From assembly GCF_009727055.1 (NCBI RefSeq), contig NC_052357.1, forward strand, positions 83,529,706-83,593,705: a stretch of 64,000 bases of DNA. The letters are read 5' to 3'. Below the pieces are notes generated by a model. It saw only the letters and a list, made by a program, of their open reading frames with translations. It ran no database searches and was not told the origin of the DNA. Position numbers and translations under genes: made by a program. Of this stretch, positions 11,746 through 23,786 are shown piece by piece (the stretch's first letter is position 1; each line of letters starts with the position of its first letter). The DNA is from Benincasa hispida. Its lineage: Eukaryota; Streptophyta; Magnoliopsida; Cucurbitales; Cucurbitaceae.

Positions 11746-12725
11746 AAATTGTCAAAAATGGAAAAATATACAAAATATTTACATACTATAGCAAAAAAAA
11801 AAAAAAAAAAAAAAAGGACCAACAGAAAGCAACTTTCAATTTTTTAAAAATTCCAAAACTACTGCATACATATTTGAATTTTGTGTATATGATTGTTGAT
11901 TTCCTCCTTCTACGTTGATTTAATTATTCTTCAGATATTAAGATAGACAAAGAAAGTAAGAAACTTAAAAAACATAATATTACGATAGACACTGATAGTA
12001 GTCTATCTCTGTCTGTCAACTTTTGTGTTTGAACAAAAAGTAACTTAAGAAAAGAATCAAACCTCAGGCAACTCTTGTGTTTTGGGTGTTTCCAAATCTA
12101 TAGTTGTAACCGATCTAAATTATCTCGTGTTTGAAGTTGTTGTGTTTGGATCTTAGTTTTCTATAAGAAAATAATTTTTTTTTTTATTGTTTTCTATCTA
12201 AGAATCTATTGTTTTCTATCTAAGAAAGTAAGAAAGTTAAGAAACATAATATTAAGATTGACAATGATAGATGACTATCACTGTCTATCCCAAATAGACA
12301 CTAATAAGCTACTATCATTGTCTATCCACGATAGACACTGATAGTAGTCTATCTCTGTTTGTCAACTCTTGTGTTTGAACAAAAAGTAGCTTAAGAAAAG
12401 AATCAAACCTAAGAAAACTCTTGTATTTTGGGTGTTTCCAAATATATAGTTGCAATCCGATCCAAATTATCTTGTGTTTGAAGTTGTTGTGTTTGGATCT
12501 TAGTTTCCTACAAGAAAACAATTTTTTTTTTTATTATTGTTTTATGTCTAAGAATCTATTATTTTCTATCTAAAAAAGTAAGAAACTTAAAAAACATAAT
12601 ATTAAGATAGATAGTAATAGAGGACTATCATTGTCTATCATACATACAAATCTCTATTTCCCTTTGTCTCTCACTTTCAACTTGAATCTACAAGGGAAAA
12701 AAAAAATAAGTTAGTCAATGTATGG
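11746..12725. repeat. GATAGA-type repeat with about 350-bp tandem units
   Basis: The region opens with TGTCAAAAATGG...TATAGC followed by about 22 A residues. A block starting GATAGACACTGATAGTAGTC occurs at 11984 and 12330 (offset 346). Each copy is followed by TCAACTCTTG/TCAACTTTTG, TTTGGGTGTTTCC and GTGTTTGGATCTTAG. A third partial unit (AGAAACTTAAAAAACATAA) starts at about 12581. It is non-coding. The 68-residue minus frame at 12315-12521 spans repeat units and has no domain. Confidence 0.7.
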
Positions 12726-12745
12726 TTATATTTAGTAACTCCATG

Positions 12746-12982
12746 CTAAAAAGGCAATAGACCCCTCTTGGAATTCTGCATCGAGTACTTGATCAACATC
12801 TTGTCAATGTACAATGCCTGAGACAGTGCTAGCATTTTGTTCTTTCGATCTCGAAAGATCTGAATCTCAAGAACAAACTGAGCCTCTCCCAAATCTTTTA
12901 TTTGGAATTGAGTCACTAGCCAGTTCTTAATTGAAGTTAGTAAATCTACGTCATTCCCAATGAGTACGATATCGTCTACATA
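12746..12982 (-). pseudogene. Copia reverse transcriptase fragment (element B)
   Basis: Read on the minus strand from 12982, this gives an open stretch of about 79 codons. It begins with the RT catalytic motif YVDD and then reads IVLIGND. It continues through VTQFQIKDLGEAQFVL and DRKNKMLALSQALYIDKML to a stop at 12746-12748. Order and motifs match the C-terminal half of Ty1/copia RT. It ends abruptly in the GATAGA repeat on one side and against an LTR end at 12984 on the other. The lineage looks like that of the integrase at 17287-17829, so it is probably the displaced RT of element B, with roughly 1 kb of pol missing between them. Confidence 0.8.
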
Positions 12983-12983
12983 C

Positions 12984-14807
12984 TATTGGAACGTACCGAT
13001 GCACAGTGGAAGTGACAAGGATCCATAAGCACTCTAATTCATTAATTTTGGCAGAAACGAAAACATGCTTCAACAAAAATAAATGGGTTTCAAGATATAC
13101 CTTTGAAGAACTTCCTCTAAGCTCGAATTCAGCTGCAAATCTCCTTTGAATCTTGTTATAGACCACCCTAAGATCTTCCCTACTATCCTCTTGGTGCTCT
13201 AGATTGAGTAATGGGACTCAAAATAAGCTTGAATTAAGGGAATTTGGAGACTAACTCACTGCAGCAACCCAACGTGAAGAACAGCTTCTTCTCTCGAATT
13301 TTTCAGAAAAATTGATCGATTGTCATCCCTCCAAAATACTCTAATCTCTTTAATATATTGTAGACATTCATGCAAAGAGATTTGCTGCATGAGATGCAGC
13401 TCATGCTTGGAGTTAATGAAGATTTGAAGTGGGTTGTTAGTGAGCTACTTGGAAGAAGACAATGGAAAAAACCGTTTTTCCATTTTGTGATTTCTTTCTT
13501 CTTTTTCAATTTAATCAAAATTGATTTCATAAATAAATTTTATTTAATAAGATTGAAAATATTATTAATTTAAAAATTAATTTCATAAATTAATTTACTT
13601 AATAAAATTAATAAATAATTATTTAAATAATTTAAATAATTTGAATTAATTTAATATCAAATATTAAATTAATTTTTACACAATTCCATCTTCAAATATT
13701 TAAATCATATTTAAATATTATTTCTACAATTTCATTTAATTCTAATTTAATCACTTCAAATTAACTTATCACGCTATTCTAGAGCTAATCCATTTACGAG
13801 CTAGTAGGGGGACCTCGCGGACCTACAGATCATGGGCTCCAACGATCCGAGATTAATCGGCTAAATTCATTAAACAGATCTAGCTCTCATTTGTTAACTA
13901 ATGGGTGATCCCACTAAAGCCCATAGTTGAACTCCCCTCATTGTTGATATATTATGTCCACTCGATATAACCATGTTTAGTAAGTTAACCCTTCACAGGT
14001 TACTCGTAATAATGGTTGGGTCGAATCTCTGTTTTACCCCCGAAATTACCTCTTGTTCCTTAAGTCCCACTAATCCCCTAATGAACAATTTATTTGTGAT
14101 CCAATCAACAAATCGAATCCCTCTCAGACCAATGAGAGGGTGAGGCCTCTTGTTCATGACCCAGAATCAACACTTGAAGGGAACAACCTCTCTACTATCC
14201 CTAATTGGGTAGGAGTGAATTCCATCTTGCACCCTATGTCTCCAGCTATTCATCTGGTCTTATCCCCAAAATGGGGCAGTTGGTCTATTATCACCGTTTG
14301 CAGATCAAAGGATAATCTCGAATAAATAGGAGGTCATAGTTAACTCAGGATTAAGGTCAAGTTACCTAGGTCTCGCTTTGAAATAGTCAGTCTTAAATAG
14401 TAAACAACGTTATAAAGTAAGAGTGATTAGTTTCATGGTCTGATCTTGCACAAAACTCATTTGCATAGAACACCCCGACTCCTCATGTCCCAACATGCAC
14501 GAATTAGGATCATTTCGTATGTAGCACTTTACAACTCTTTGTAACAACTAGAGAGTAGGCCGCATCCAATAGCGTTACGAGAATAAGGCACCCAACCTTA
14601 TTCATATACTATAGATCATTTTGACTATTTACTCGAACCTGATTCACTTATATGTCTTCATATAAAGTTCAAGTACTCATGTAATAGTCAACGGACTTAG
14701 GTTTATTGGATTTCTAAAAAATAATATATTCAATAACAACTTTATTGAATTTTCAAAATAAGTTCTATTGTTTACAAACCACGAGTTTTAGGACATAAAA
14801 CCCAACA
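12984..14807 (-). mobile_element. Copia-type LTR, minus strand (3' LTR of element A)
   Basis: On the minus strand the LTR starts TGTTGGGTTTTATGTCC at 14807 and ends TTCCAATA at 12984 (1,824 bp). Just upstream of the start is the purine-rich AGTCCAAGTGGAAGTT (14808-14823), a typical copia polypurine tract. This marks it as the 3' LTR of a minus-strand element whose remains lie at 14808-15739. The last base pairs have drifted (TA for the expected CA). Its 3' edge abuts element B's RT fragment. Confidence 0.8.
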
Positions 14808-15368
14808 AACTTCCACTTGGACTAAAACTCTAGTAACTTATATATTCGATATATAAGACTAAGTTTCTAAGTTTTATAGAGAAATACAATAAACTAGGAC
14901 ATCCCATACCCATGGTTTTACCATTCGGTATCTCATACCTGATATTGCTCCCACTTGCCCTAAGTTATTAACCTCTGGTATTTCTAGTCTTACGAGATGA
15001 TTCTCAAACACTTTAGCCGAGAGAATCATTGTAAACATATTAGTGTACAAATAGGCTCCTTATTAAACTATATGGGGAATGCATCTAATTATCAATAATT
15101 GCCAGGAAGCACACTTTCCTCCCACTACATTGAGGTACTCTTCACTCTTTGATTAAGATGCGTGTGACCTGCCTTAACAACTCTTGTTAACAGTCAGATC
15201 TAGAAATCTTTAAACTTATTATACTTCGATCTTATTCGTTTAATATCTGAATATTTGCAAATGGGTTTTAACAATTTGATTCTTAACAGAAGTTGCTATG
15301 AGATAAAACAAATATATTTTCTGAAAATGAACATTTCATTCAAAATAAAAATATGTATAATATGTTCA
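14808..15368 (-). mobile_element. Copia element A: 3' non-coding remnant
   Basis: On the minus strand this is the region between gag and the 3' LTR, ending in the polypurine tract. It carries phrases usual in copia 3' regions (GGCAAGTGGGAGCAATATC, TTTTAGTCCAAGTGG). No protease, integrase, RT or RNase H is present between it and the gag fragment, so nearly all of pol has been deleted. No coding frame remains. Confidence 0.65.
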
Positions 15369-15739
15369 TTATAAGATTTCAAAAACAGGTAATATCATCA
15401 TCAGTAGCAACTTCTTCCACTGGTTGAGCTGAGCAAACGGTCCACAAGAACTAGTTAGCCTGTTTACCTTTCTCTGCTCTCTTCTCAGCAAGATATTTAA
15501 AGCAATTTCTCTTCCAGTGCCCTTATTTGTTGCAGTGGAAACATTTCCCTTTCTCTGCAGCAGTTTTCTTGCTTTTCTTGCCAGCAGACTTCTTCTTCCC
15601 TCTCCCTTTGTCTTTCTTCGTTGGAATACTCTTATTTTGCGAAGAGGATGCAACATCAGGCTTAGAGGATGTTCCTCTCTTCTCAGCAGAAGCAACATTT
15701 ACTTCTGGTTCCAGACCCTTAGTTCTTAACATGGTCTAG
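15369..15739 (-). pseudogene. Copia element A gag fragment (zinc knuckle region)
   Basis: Minus-strand frames give a lysine/serine-rich stretch followed by GKCFHCNK. This is the start of a CCHC knuckle (CX2C), as expected at the C-terminus of a copia gag, and basic residues lie upstream as in nucleocapsid regions. A frame change inside the knuckle moves the reading to the overlapping frame ending near 15369. The plus-strand frames over the same bases are shadows. The fragment has lost its N-terminal gag domain and is followed directly by element A's 3' region. Confidence 0.65.
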
Positions 15740-15754
15740 AAAGCCTGTAAAGTC

Positions 15755-17285
15755 TCGTGTCTTGTAGTTTGTAAACAACTTTGTACAAATATTTGTGATG
15801 TATAATATATATGATATTTACTTCACTTCTTGAATTTGCACATTTAAATATTTTTTATTTTACCACAAACCAATAAACTTATTATCTTTTATTAGCTATA
15901 AACTTCTATTTGTTATAAACTCCTGAGCTAGCTAGCTATAAACTCGATCTTAATCCTGAGCTAGCTATAAACTCCTGTTTGTTCGGGATTATCCTTTGAT
16001 CTGCATGGGTGAGATTAGTCCAATAGCACTGCTCAATAAGCCTTCCATTTTGGAGATAAGACCGGATGAATAGCTGGGGACATAGCTTTGTAAGATGGAA
16101 TTCACTTCTACCCGATTTAGGGTTAACAGATAGGTTATTCTCTTAAGTACTGATTTCAAATCTTGAACAATCGGGGCCTCGCCTTCTCATGATAGAGAAA
16201 GGCTTGATTCATAGGTATTGTTAATCAAAATTGTTCATTAGAGGGTTAGTAGAAACTTAAGGAACAAGATGCATTCACAAGGGTAAAACAGTTATCTTGA
16301 CCTAGCTGTGATTACGAACAACCTGTGAAGGATCGATTTACTGATTATCGTTATATGAAGTGGACATAATATATCTACAGTGAGGGGAGTTCAACTATGA
16401 GCTATAGTGGAGTGACCCATTAGTTAACGAATAAGGATTAATTCGGTATAATGAGTTTAGCCAATTAGTCTCAGTCGTTGGAGCCCATGATCTGTAGGTC
16501 CGCGAGATCCTCCTAATAGCTCGTAAATGGATAAGCTTTAGAGTAGCTTGATAAGTTAATTTGAAACGTTCAAATTAGAATTAAACGGAATAGAATAATT
16601 TAATTTAAATATGATTTAAATATATGAAGGTGGAATTTGTTAAAAATTAAGTTAATATTTGATATTAAATTAATTAGAATTATTTAAATAATTATTTATT
16701 AATTTTATTAGAAAATTAATAATATTTTCAGTTTTTAAAATCAAATTAATTCTAAAATTATTTTTTAGAAAATTGAAAAATTGCACAAAATGGAAATAGA
16801 GGTTTTTCCATTACCGTCTTCAACTAGCTCACTCAAAGACCATTAACTTTCTCTTCAATTACTCCAAGCATGAGTTGCATCTTATGTAGCCATCTTCTTT
16901 GCATGTTCACCTGCAATAAATAAAGAAGATTGGAGTGAAATTGAGGCATGCATTCAAAAAGATTTTTACTGAAAAATCGGGTAGAAGAATTGTTCTTCGA
17001 GTGTTTTAGTAGCAGTGAGTTTCACGCCTAATTTCTTTTCATTCAAGTTGTTCTTAAGTCCCACAACTCGCTCTAAAGCTCCAAGAGGATAGTGGGAAAG
17101 ATCTTAAGGTGGTTCATGGCAAGTTTTGGAGAAAACAATTGCTGAGGAACAAGATCTTGAAGAGTTCTACAAAGGTATGACTTTAAACCATCTTATATTA
17201 GATAAGCATGCTTAAAATTTTTGCCAAAATTAATGAATTAGAATGCTTATTGATCCTTATTATTTCCGCCGCATGCTAATATACT
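15755..17285 (+). mobile_element. Copia-type LTR fragment, plus strand, 5' truncated
   Basis: The segment aligns with the shared LTR family from CTTGTAGTTTGTAAAC onward and lacks the TGTTGG start. It carries the usual later blocks (ACCTGTGAAGGATCGA, ATCTGTAGGTC, TTGGTGCTC-like text) and ends near TTATTTCCGCCGCATGCTAATA. Its first 250 bases contain local duplications of GAGCTAGCTATAAACTC. It lies opposite in orientation to the LTR at 12984-14807, so the two form an inverted pair around the gag fragment. It abuts the integrase of element B at 17287. Confidence 0.7.
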
Positions 17286-17286
17286 C

Positions 17287-17829
17287 TCACAGTTTCAATT
17301 TCTTAGGATTAGCCTCAAGCACATGTGCTGGGCAACCCCAAATGTGGAAGTGACATTTCAACCACAACTCCAAAGGTATTCTGGCAACACTCTTGGAGGG
17401 AACGCAGTTTAGAATGTAAACTGCGGTCTCTACTGCCAAACCCCAAAACGAGTCCGATAATGAAGCGTAACTCACCATCGACCGAACCATGTTTAACAGG
17501 GTAAGGAACCATGTTCAATGTTTATTTAATACACCATTTTGTTGAGGTGTAGATGCTGAGAGTTAGGAAACGATTCTATGTTATATCAAATAATTCTGGA
17601 ACTCAGAATCCAAAAACTCTCCACCTCGATCAGATCTAAGTGTTTTAATCGTTTTACTTAATGCGTTTTCAACTTCGGACTTGAAATCTTTGAACTTTTC
17701 AAAGGACTCAGACTTATGTTGCATTAAATAAACGTATCCATACCTCGAATAATCATCAGTAAAAGTGATGAAGTACTCGTAGTCTCTCCTGACTTGCACA
17801 TTCATCGAACCATAAAGGTCTGAATGCAC
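17287..17829 (-). pseudogene. Copia element B integrase (degraded)
   Basis: The first frame (17829-17581) contains HSDLYG and the catalytic-core block YFITFTDDYSRYGYVYL. It also has TLRSDRGGEF, giving the first two acidic residues of the D-D-E triad. A stop follows NYLI. Downstream, minus-strand frames resume with NMVRSMVSYASL, SFWGLAVETAVYILNCVPSK and HIWGCPAHVLEANPKKL, which is the integrase C-terminal half. Stops and at least one frame change separate the two parts. The catalytic glutamate region (PQQNG...) is in disrupted sequence. The enzyme would have inserted the element's cDNA, and this copy is dead. Homology ends at the LTR fragment at 17285. Confidence 0.85.
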
Positions 17830-17834
17830 TAACT

Positions 17835-18368
17835 CTAAAGGCTCTGTGGCCTATAACCTTTTCCAGTAAAAGGTCTTTTAGTCATTTTGCCTTCAAGGCA
17901 TGACTCGCATATAGGTAAAAAAGTTTCTTCTAACTCATTTAGAAGTCCATTCTTCACCAACCTCTCAATCCTATTGAGATTAATGTGCCCCAAACGTAGG
18001 TGCCAAAGTTGGGCATTTTCTTTAGAAGAAACTTTAAGTCGTTTTTTTTTAGTTACGACAGTTTTAAACATCTCTATGTTATGGAAGGAATTTGTTGCTA
18101 ACGGCCTTAGCACATACAAATTATTTTCCAGCTGAGCCGAACATATATCAACAACATCTTTCGAAATAAAAACTTTATTTACTGAAAAATTCAAGATGTA
18201 TTTACATTTACGCAACGAATTTACAGAAATTAAGTTCCTCTTTAACTCAGAAACTACATCCACATCATTCAAAATGATAAACCTATTCTGTAAAGTCAAC
18301 CGGAGGCCTCCCACTTCCATAGTTGAGACGATGTGCCCGATTCCAACTCGCATCGTCATCTCACCAGC
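17835..18368 (-). pseudogene. Copia element B protease/pre-integrase region
   Basis: The minus frame 18359-17835 (174 residues) covers the end of the protease and the GAG-pre-integrase domain. LWHLRLGHIN followed by CESCLEGKMTKRPF provides the HHCC-type zinc-binding residues. Just upstream (about 18440) the frame reads WIIDSRATNHVC, where copia proteases have D-S/T-GA. Here the G of the active-site triplet is R, so the protease is probably inactive. A stop separates that part from this frame. It follows gag directly, and integrase comes next in copia order. Confidence 0.8.
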
Positions 18369-18439
18369 CTCAACTGCCGCCAGGAACTAATTCCTTGAAA
18401 TGAAGAACAAACATGGTTAGTGGCCCTAGAGTCTATAAT

Positions 18440-19376
18440 CCAAGCAGAATCATTATTCTCCACTAAACAAGTCTCTAAAACCAATAAATCGTATTTACCT
18501 TGTTTGGCCTTCTTCTCAACCAAATAACAAGGACAGTTTTGCTTCCAGTATCCATCCTAGTTGTAGTGGAAAGATTTTCCTTTGTCAACCGGCACTGGTC
18601 GCCTACCCCGCGGAGCGGCAGGTTGTTGATTAGCAGGCACCTTCCCCTTCCCCTTACTACCCTTCTTCTTCTTTCATTTGCTGGTGCCGGAAGAAGAAGG
18701 CGCAGACTTAGTTCCAGAGGTCGAATGTCTATGGAACTTCTTGGAAGATGAAGCAACATTTGCCTCAATACCTTTTCTCCTTACTTTTCAGCAAAGATTG
18801 GAAAGTCTGCAACTCATTGAGTAGAGTTGTAAGGTTGTAATCAACACTATTCAGAACAACGTTCCTTACAAAGTGAAAGAAGCTTTCTGGTAACGACTCC
18901 AGAATAATACTAACCTAGTTGGCCTCATCGATGCTCGACCCATTCATCTCCGCCACATTGAATTGGACCATCATGTTTAGAACATGTTCATGAACAGATG
19001 TACCCTCCTTCATCTTGAAGTTGAAGATAAACTTAAGAGCGTCGTGCCTAAGCTTCGCGGACGGTTGTCCGATTATTCCCCATAAGGACTCCATGATCCC
19101 ACGTGTAGTGATTATGGGCTTATGCTTCTTGGCCAAAACGTCGTTAAGGCTAGCCAAGATATACTCTCGAGCCTTCTCGTTCGCCCGTGTCCATTTCTCG
19201 TACACCTTTTGAACATTTCGAGCGATGTTGGGAGGTGGAATAGGAGAACACTCCTCCATAAGGATAAACCTAAAGTCATCGATGATTACGATCGTGTTAA
19301 TTGTGTTTTTCCAACTAGCATAGTTTTCGCCAGTCAGTTTATCGATGGCTAAAAGTGCAAGGGTAGCGGTAGCCAT
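18440..19376 (-). pseudogene. Copia element B gag (degraded)
   Basis: The start is ATG at 19376, reading MATATLALLAIDKLTGENY. The 153-residue frame carries the UBN2/retrotransposon gag fold pattern (NYASWKNTINTI, LWGIIGQPSAKLRHDALKFI, SVHEHVLNMMVQFN). The frame breaks near 18915 and continues with knuckle-region text around 18560 (KSFHYN, GYWKQNC), in which the second Cys of the CCHC knuckle is replaced by Tyr. Copia gags of this type are about 250-300 residues, so most of the length is present but split. Gag would form the virus-like particle. The ATG follows the long leader at 19377-21253. Confidence 0.85.
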
Positions 19377-21253
19377 TTAAAAAAGTTGCTAAAAAAAAAA
19401 ACAAACTTAATGAGTCTACTTGCATTACCACTTTTCACACCAATTAAGTATTAGCAAAATAGTTCTATTGTACCCTAAGTGACATCTATTTTGCAATGAT
19501 GCCCCAGTGAGGCAGGACAAAAGTCACCGATGAGGTGATCAAGTGCCCCTTCACTGGGATGAGACAATCTCAACCTTTAGATAGAAACAAATCCTTGTAA
19601 CTGAATCTAACAATCACCGTTATTCAGTCCATAATTTGTTAACATCCTTAACAATTCTGTGTAAGTGTAACCCTTCATTTTCGGCCCTAGAGTCCCACCC
19701 TAGTGTGCCCACCATAGGGAAAAAACATATTAGGACAAGAGACTAAAGCAACCCTATCCATTCCTGAAGATCAGATAAAGAGTTGTGCAAATACAAGCAT
19801 CCTTTAGCGTGACACTCTCAGGGTGCCTCAAGGTGATGCACGTAAATGTTATCCAACCTAATGAGAGAGATCAAGGAATATGTTGTCATAGGTCCCGCTC
19901 CCACTTACTATGAACATTCTCTCCATTCACCTTGGTATTGACCTACTCAAATGTCATCCTATAGAGGGACACTCCCAGGGTATCTTAAGGTCGAGGATAG
20001 ATCTCACGGTGTGAACTTTTAGGGAGAAACATGTAGAGGTAAAATAAAGTATCATATACCCCAATTACCTCCCACTCAATGTTCTACCTAGGGATTTATT
20101 AACTTAGAAAATATGGCTACTGATTTTATCTAAGTGAATGTTTAATTTGCTCAAAAGCAACACTTGCTTTTGACGATTATACAAGTTTGATTTAAGTCTC
20201 ATTAAACACTTTAAATACTATCATCAAATTTACATGCATGCAACAAATCTATCTAATTCACCTTTCCAGGTAGGTTCCCAGGTAGGGGTGCGACGTTTCT
20301 ATAGACTGAAGTACCCTAGCCTAGCCAGAACTAGTTTTAGCCAAAAGGTCCCTTATAGATAGATTTGATACATATTTAATCTTTTATTAGTCTATTTAAT
20401 CCTATTAAACCGAATTAAAAGATTAAACTTAGGTTTCTAATCCCATTAGAACTGTGATCTTAGGTCTATCTCAATCAAATTTTAAAACTCTTTTAAAACA
20501 TGATTAAATCTTAAGTTTGCATGCAACTCTTTCTTATTAATTTTAATTCTAATTTCATTAATTATAACTCTTATAAAAAATGACAACTAAAATAAACCAC
20601 ATTGCTAAGCTAGACATCCACAAGACATTTATAACTTTTATAAATAAACCTAAGTGTCATGCTTCATGCAATGTTCATTCATTGCTATATATAACTTTTA
20701 CATAACAAGTAATGAACTACGCATACATGCTAACATACACCCTTATACTATAACACTTATAATATAAAGATGATGCATGGATATGCTTAATGGATGCATA
20801 TATTATAACTCTTATATTATATGGTGCATGAGCATGCTTTAATGTAATTTAATCATGCAAACTACTATATTATAACACATATAATATAAAGATGATGCAT
20901 GAATAAATGCATAACCTAAGGTGTGTTTTAAAACTATATGACATATATTATGGCATATAATTAAACATACATCATATGTAATTAAACATAACTATTACAA
21001 ATTAATCGAGTCAACCGGTTCACACAGGCGAACTGGGTCTTGAACCGCCCAGGCAAAGCCTCGTCACTTAATCATGTTGCATCACTTTCAGATCGTCGAG
21101 TAACGCCTATCGAGTATAAACGATCGAGTTGCATTGATCGTGTGCCTTTGGACTCTGCAATGAGTATGAAGGACCATTCGATCGTGCAGCAGACATCGAG
21201 TAACGTATGTTACATGATTGTGTAGACGACAACTATGCGATGAGCATGATTGA
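19377..21253 (-). mobile_element. Copia element B leader, gag-proximal part
   Basis: This is the untranslated leader of element B, read right to left into the gag ATG at 19376. It contains an ATGCAT/TATAAT-rich stretch with near-repeats at 20740-20900 (TATAACACTTATAATATAAA style). At its far end (21060-21253) is CGATCG/TACTCGAT-rich text. The same style resumes at 38413 on the other side of the inserted Athila-like element, which shows the two were once continuous. No open frame of note occurs; the 61-residue plus frame at 21040 is not a gene. Confidence 0.75.
21249..21253. repeat. Target-site duplication (left) of E2: ATTGA
   Basis: ATTGA immediately precedes the TGATAAC start of E2. The same five bases follow its end at 38408-38412, a perfect match. 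Confidence 0.85.
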
Positions 21254-22043
21254 TGATAACTAGCAGAAATGCACGTTATTATAGTGCTAAGTTATAAAAG
21301 AATGCAGGTTTGCGTTGAAAAAAATATACAAGATTGCGTCCAAAAGCATTAAGTTCACAATATTGTAGTCGCATGCGTCCATCGCATGAAAACAGTTAAC
21401 TTATGCATTTTTGTGTAGAAAATGCATTGACGCAAGGCGAAAAATGCGATCCAAAGAAATCAACGGTCGAGCGCATTAAGAGATTGTGTTAACGCAAGGC
21501 GATGCGATCATTTGCGCTCATAAATATCTACTCAAGAAGGTTGCCGCATAGAGCTGGCACATCTTTGGTGGGCGCATATGGGTGAAAAGCATAATAAATC
21601 ACGATGGGACAGAAAGCTAATGACGGTCGATTTCGAATTAAGTTGACAAGCCATTAACGAACTACTGTAGCAAGTACACGTAACCTTTTGGTGACAAATA
21701 TTCGACGCATCAGACAGAGAATTAATGTCATCTCATTAGTGCAATCATAAGAGAGAAGAAGCCTTTCACCCTGAAGCTCTATAAATACCAGAGGTCACCT
21801 TCAGTGAAGAAGTTAGTTTAGTTTGATAGTTAGAGAATTTTTCCCTTAGATAAAAGTAGCCTTGTTCTTAGTTTTCTTTTACATAGAAGGCGGAAGCGAG
21901 GAAAATAAGATTTTACCGAGAGATCGTACTGATGAACTTGGAAGAGTGCCGGAAGCGTCGAGATCAGAGAGAGGGTCAACTCTTGCGGAAGCAGGAACAT
22001 ATTTTGAGCAGAATAGAATTAATAGTGTAAAAGCCTTTGGAAG
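21254..22043 (+). mobile_element. E2 5' LTR, first part
   Basis: The sequence begins TGATAACTAGCAGAAATGC and aligns with the 3' LTR start at 36740. It stops at TGTAAAAGCCTTTGGAAG, where E1 is inserted. The LTR resumes at 30506 with CAAGGAATTTCTACC, which is exactly how the uninterrupted 3' LTR continues near 37500. Confidence 0.85.
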
Positions 22044-22733
22044 TGATAACGGGCAGAAATGCATGTTATCATAGTGCTAAGTTCTTAAACAATGTTAGAT
22101 TACGTTGATGAAATATGTTAAATTGCGTCCATTAAGCATAAATTCTATAATATTGCAGTCGCATGTGTCCAACGCATTAGAATAGTTGATCTTTATATTT
22201 TTTTACAGAATATGCGTTAACGCAATGCAAAGATTGCGATCATAGGAATTCACTGGTCACCGTAACTTAGGCTTTGCGTTGATCGTGCTCATAAACATTC
22301 GCCCGAGAAGGATCGCCGCAACTTGGTCAACGCAACATGGTGGGCGCATCCGAGTGAAAGGATAATTAAGAGCGATGGGAAAGCTGATAACAGTCGAATC
22401 CAAATTAAGTTGACAGTCGATAATGGTCACAAAGTATATTCAGCTTTATCGGCGATAATTATTCGGCGCATCAGTTAGGAATTAAAGTTGTCCCATCTAT
22501 ACAACCAGAGAGAGAAGCTGCATTTCACCATGGATGCTCTATAAATACCAAGGGCATTCTTCAGAGAAGGGGTCGATCGGTTGACGAGTTAACTAGTTGT
22601 TTCTGTTCATAATTTCCTTTCCATTTTAAGACAGAGCAAGAGAAAAGTGGTGGCACCGGAGATCGCCCATGTCAACTCGAGAGAGAACCTTGAGGTATAA
22701 GAGCAGAGACCGGGTTGACTCTCGTGAGAACGT
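22044..22733 (+). mobile_element. E1 5' LTR, truncated
   Basis: The first ~690 bp align closely with the 3' LTR at 28857, with about four or five differences in the first 75 bases by eye. The alignment stops near ACTCTCGTGAGAACG. After it the text is gag (AGGAAGCTTATTACTAATTTTGAACAA), which matches E2's gag at about 32034. Confidence 0.8.
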
Positions 22734-23582
22734 AAGACGAAGGAAGCTTATTACTAATTTTGAACAAGATATGGACGAATCGCTCAATGATGCTTAGTCG
22801 ACGTTTAAAAGGTTGGTCCGGGATTGTCCGTATAATGGGTTACCAAACTACCTTCAAATGAAAGTTTTCTATCATGGTTTGAATCTTGTTTCGCAGACTG
22901 CTGTCAATGCGGCAGCCGCTAGTGGTCTGCTTGATAAAACTTACAATGAGGCGAAGAATATCCTAGACCGCATCTCCAAGAACCATGAAGACTGGAGAGA
23001 GAGTGACCAGATATTGAGACTTAAAGATTCTGATGCAAATAACGGTGCCATTGTTTCATTACAAAACCAAATGACCACAATGATGAAGTTGATCCAAGGA
23101 ATGGCAATCAGCAGTCCAACACCGCAAGGTGGGCAAATTAACGCAATAAGTCAAAACACCGCAAGGTGTGCGGCTTACGGTGATAGGCATGCGATGGAAT
23201 ATTGCCCGCAAAATCCACAGTCTGTATATTTTGTAAAGAATAATCCCTTTTCAAACACTTATAACCCTAGGTGGAGAAACCACTCCAATTTTTCCTGGAA
23301 GAATCAACAACAAAATTTTCAATCTGTGGTGCAAAAAGAAGGCCACCAGGATTCTTCCAATGCAACAACGGTCAACCGAGCAATCAAGCAAGTAGCCCAC
23401 AACAACCACCACAGTTCTCTTCTCTGGAGCACCTATTGAAGCAATATATAGAGAAAAATGAGACAGTGCTTCAAAGTCAGGCTACGTCCTTCAGCAACCT
23501 TGAATTGTACATAGGCCAGATTGCGAGTGAACTGAAAAGTAGACCGCAAGGGGTGTTGCCAAGTTCAACCAAACTTCCATGA
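22734..23582 (+). pseudogene. E1 gag (N-terminally deleted)
   Basis: The sequence enters gag at a segment reading LITNFEQDMDESLNDA, then a stop. The main frame, 22813-23439, carries VRDCPYNGLPNYLQM, FYHGLN, ASGLLDKTYNEAKNIL and a knuckle-like CAAYGDRHAMEYCP. The second Cys of the usual CxxCG is Tyr. A frame change near 23430 moves to 23271-23582, which reads SLEHLLKQYIEKNETVL and LELYIGQIASELKSRPQG. Both are Athila gag-style motifs. There is no N-terminal gag domain and no start codon of its own. It would have encoded the capsid/nucleocapsid precursor. Confidence 0.85.
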
Positions 23583-23786
23583 AACCCAGGGGGATCAGGT
23601 AAGAAGGAATGTTAGGTTGTGACATTATGCAGTGGAAAGGCTGTGGAGGGAGAAAAGAATGAGCAAAGTAGAACAACTTCCATTGCAACCGATTATGAGA
23701 TTGCGGTAACGCAAGAAGAATAAAGAGAAAATGAAGCAGTAGAACTTGAGGTTGCGTCGACCTCGAAGTCAAATGAAATAGGAACC

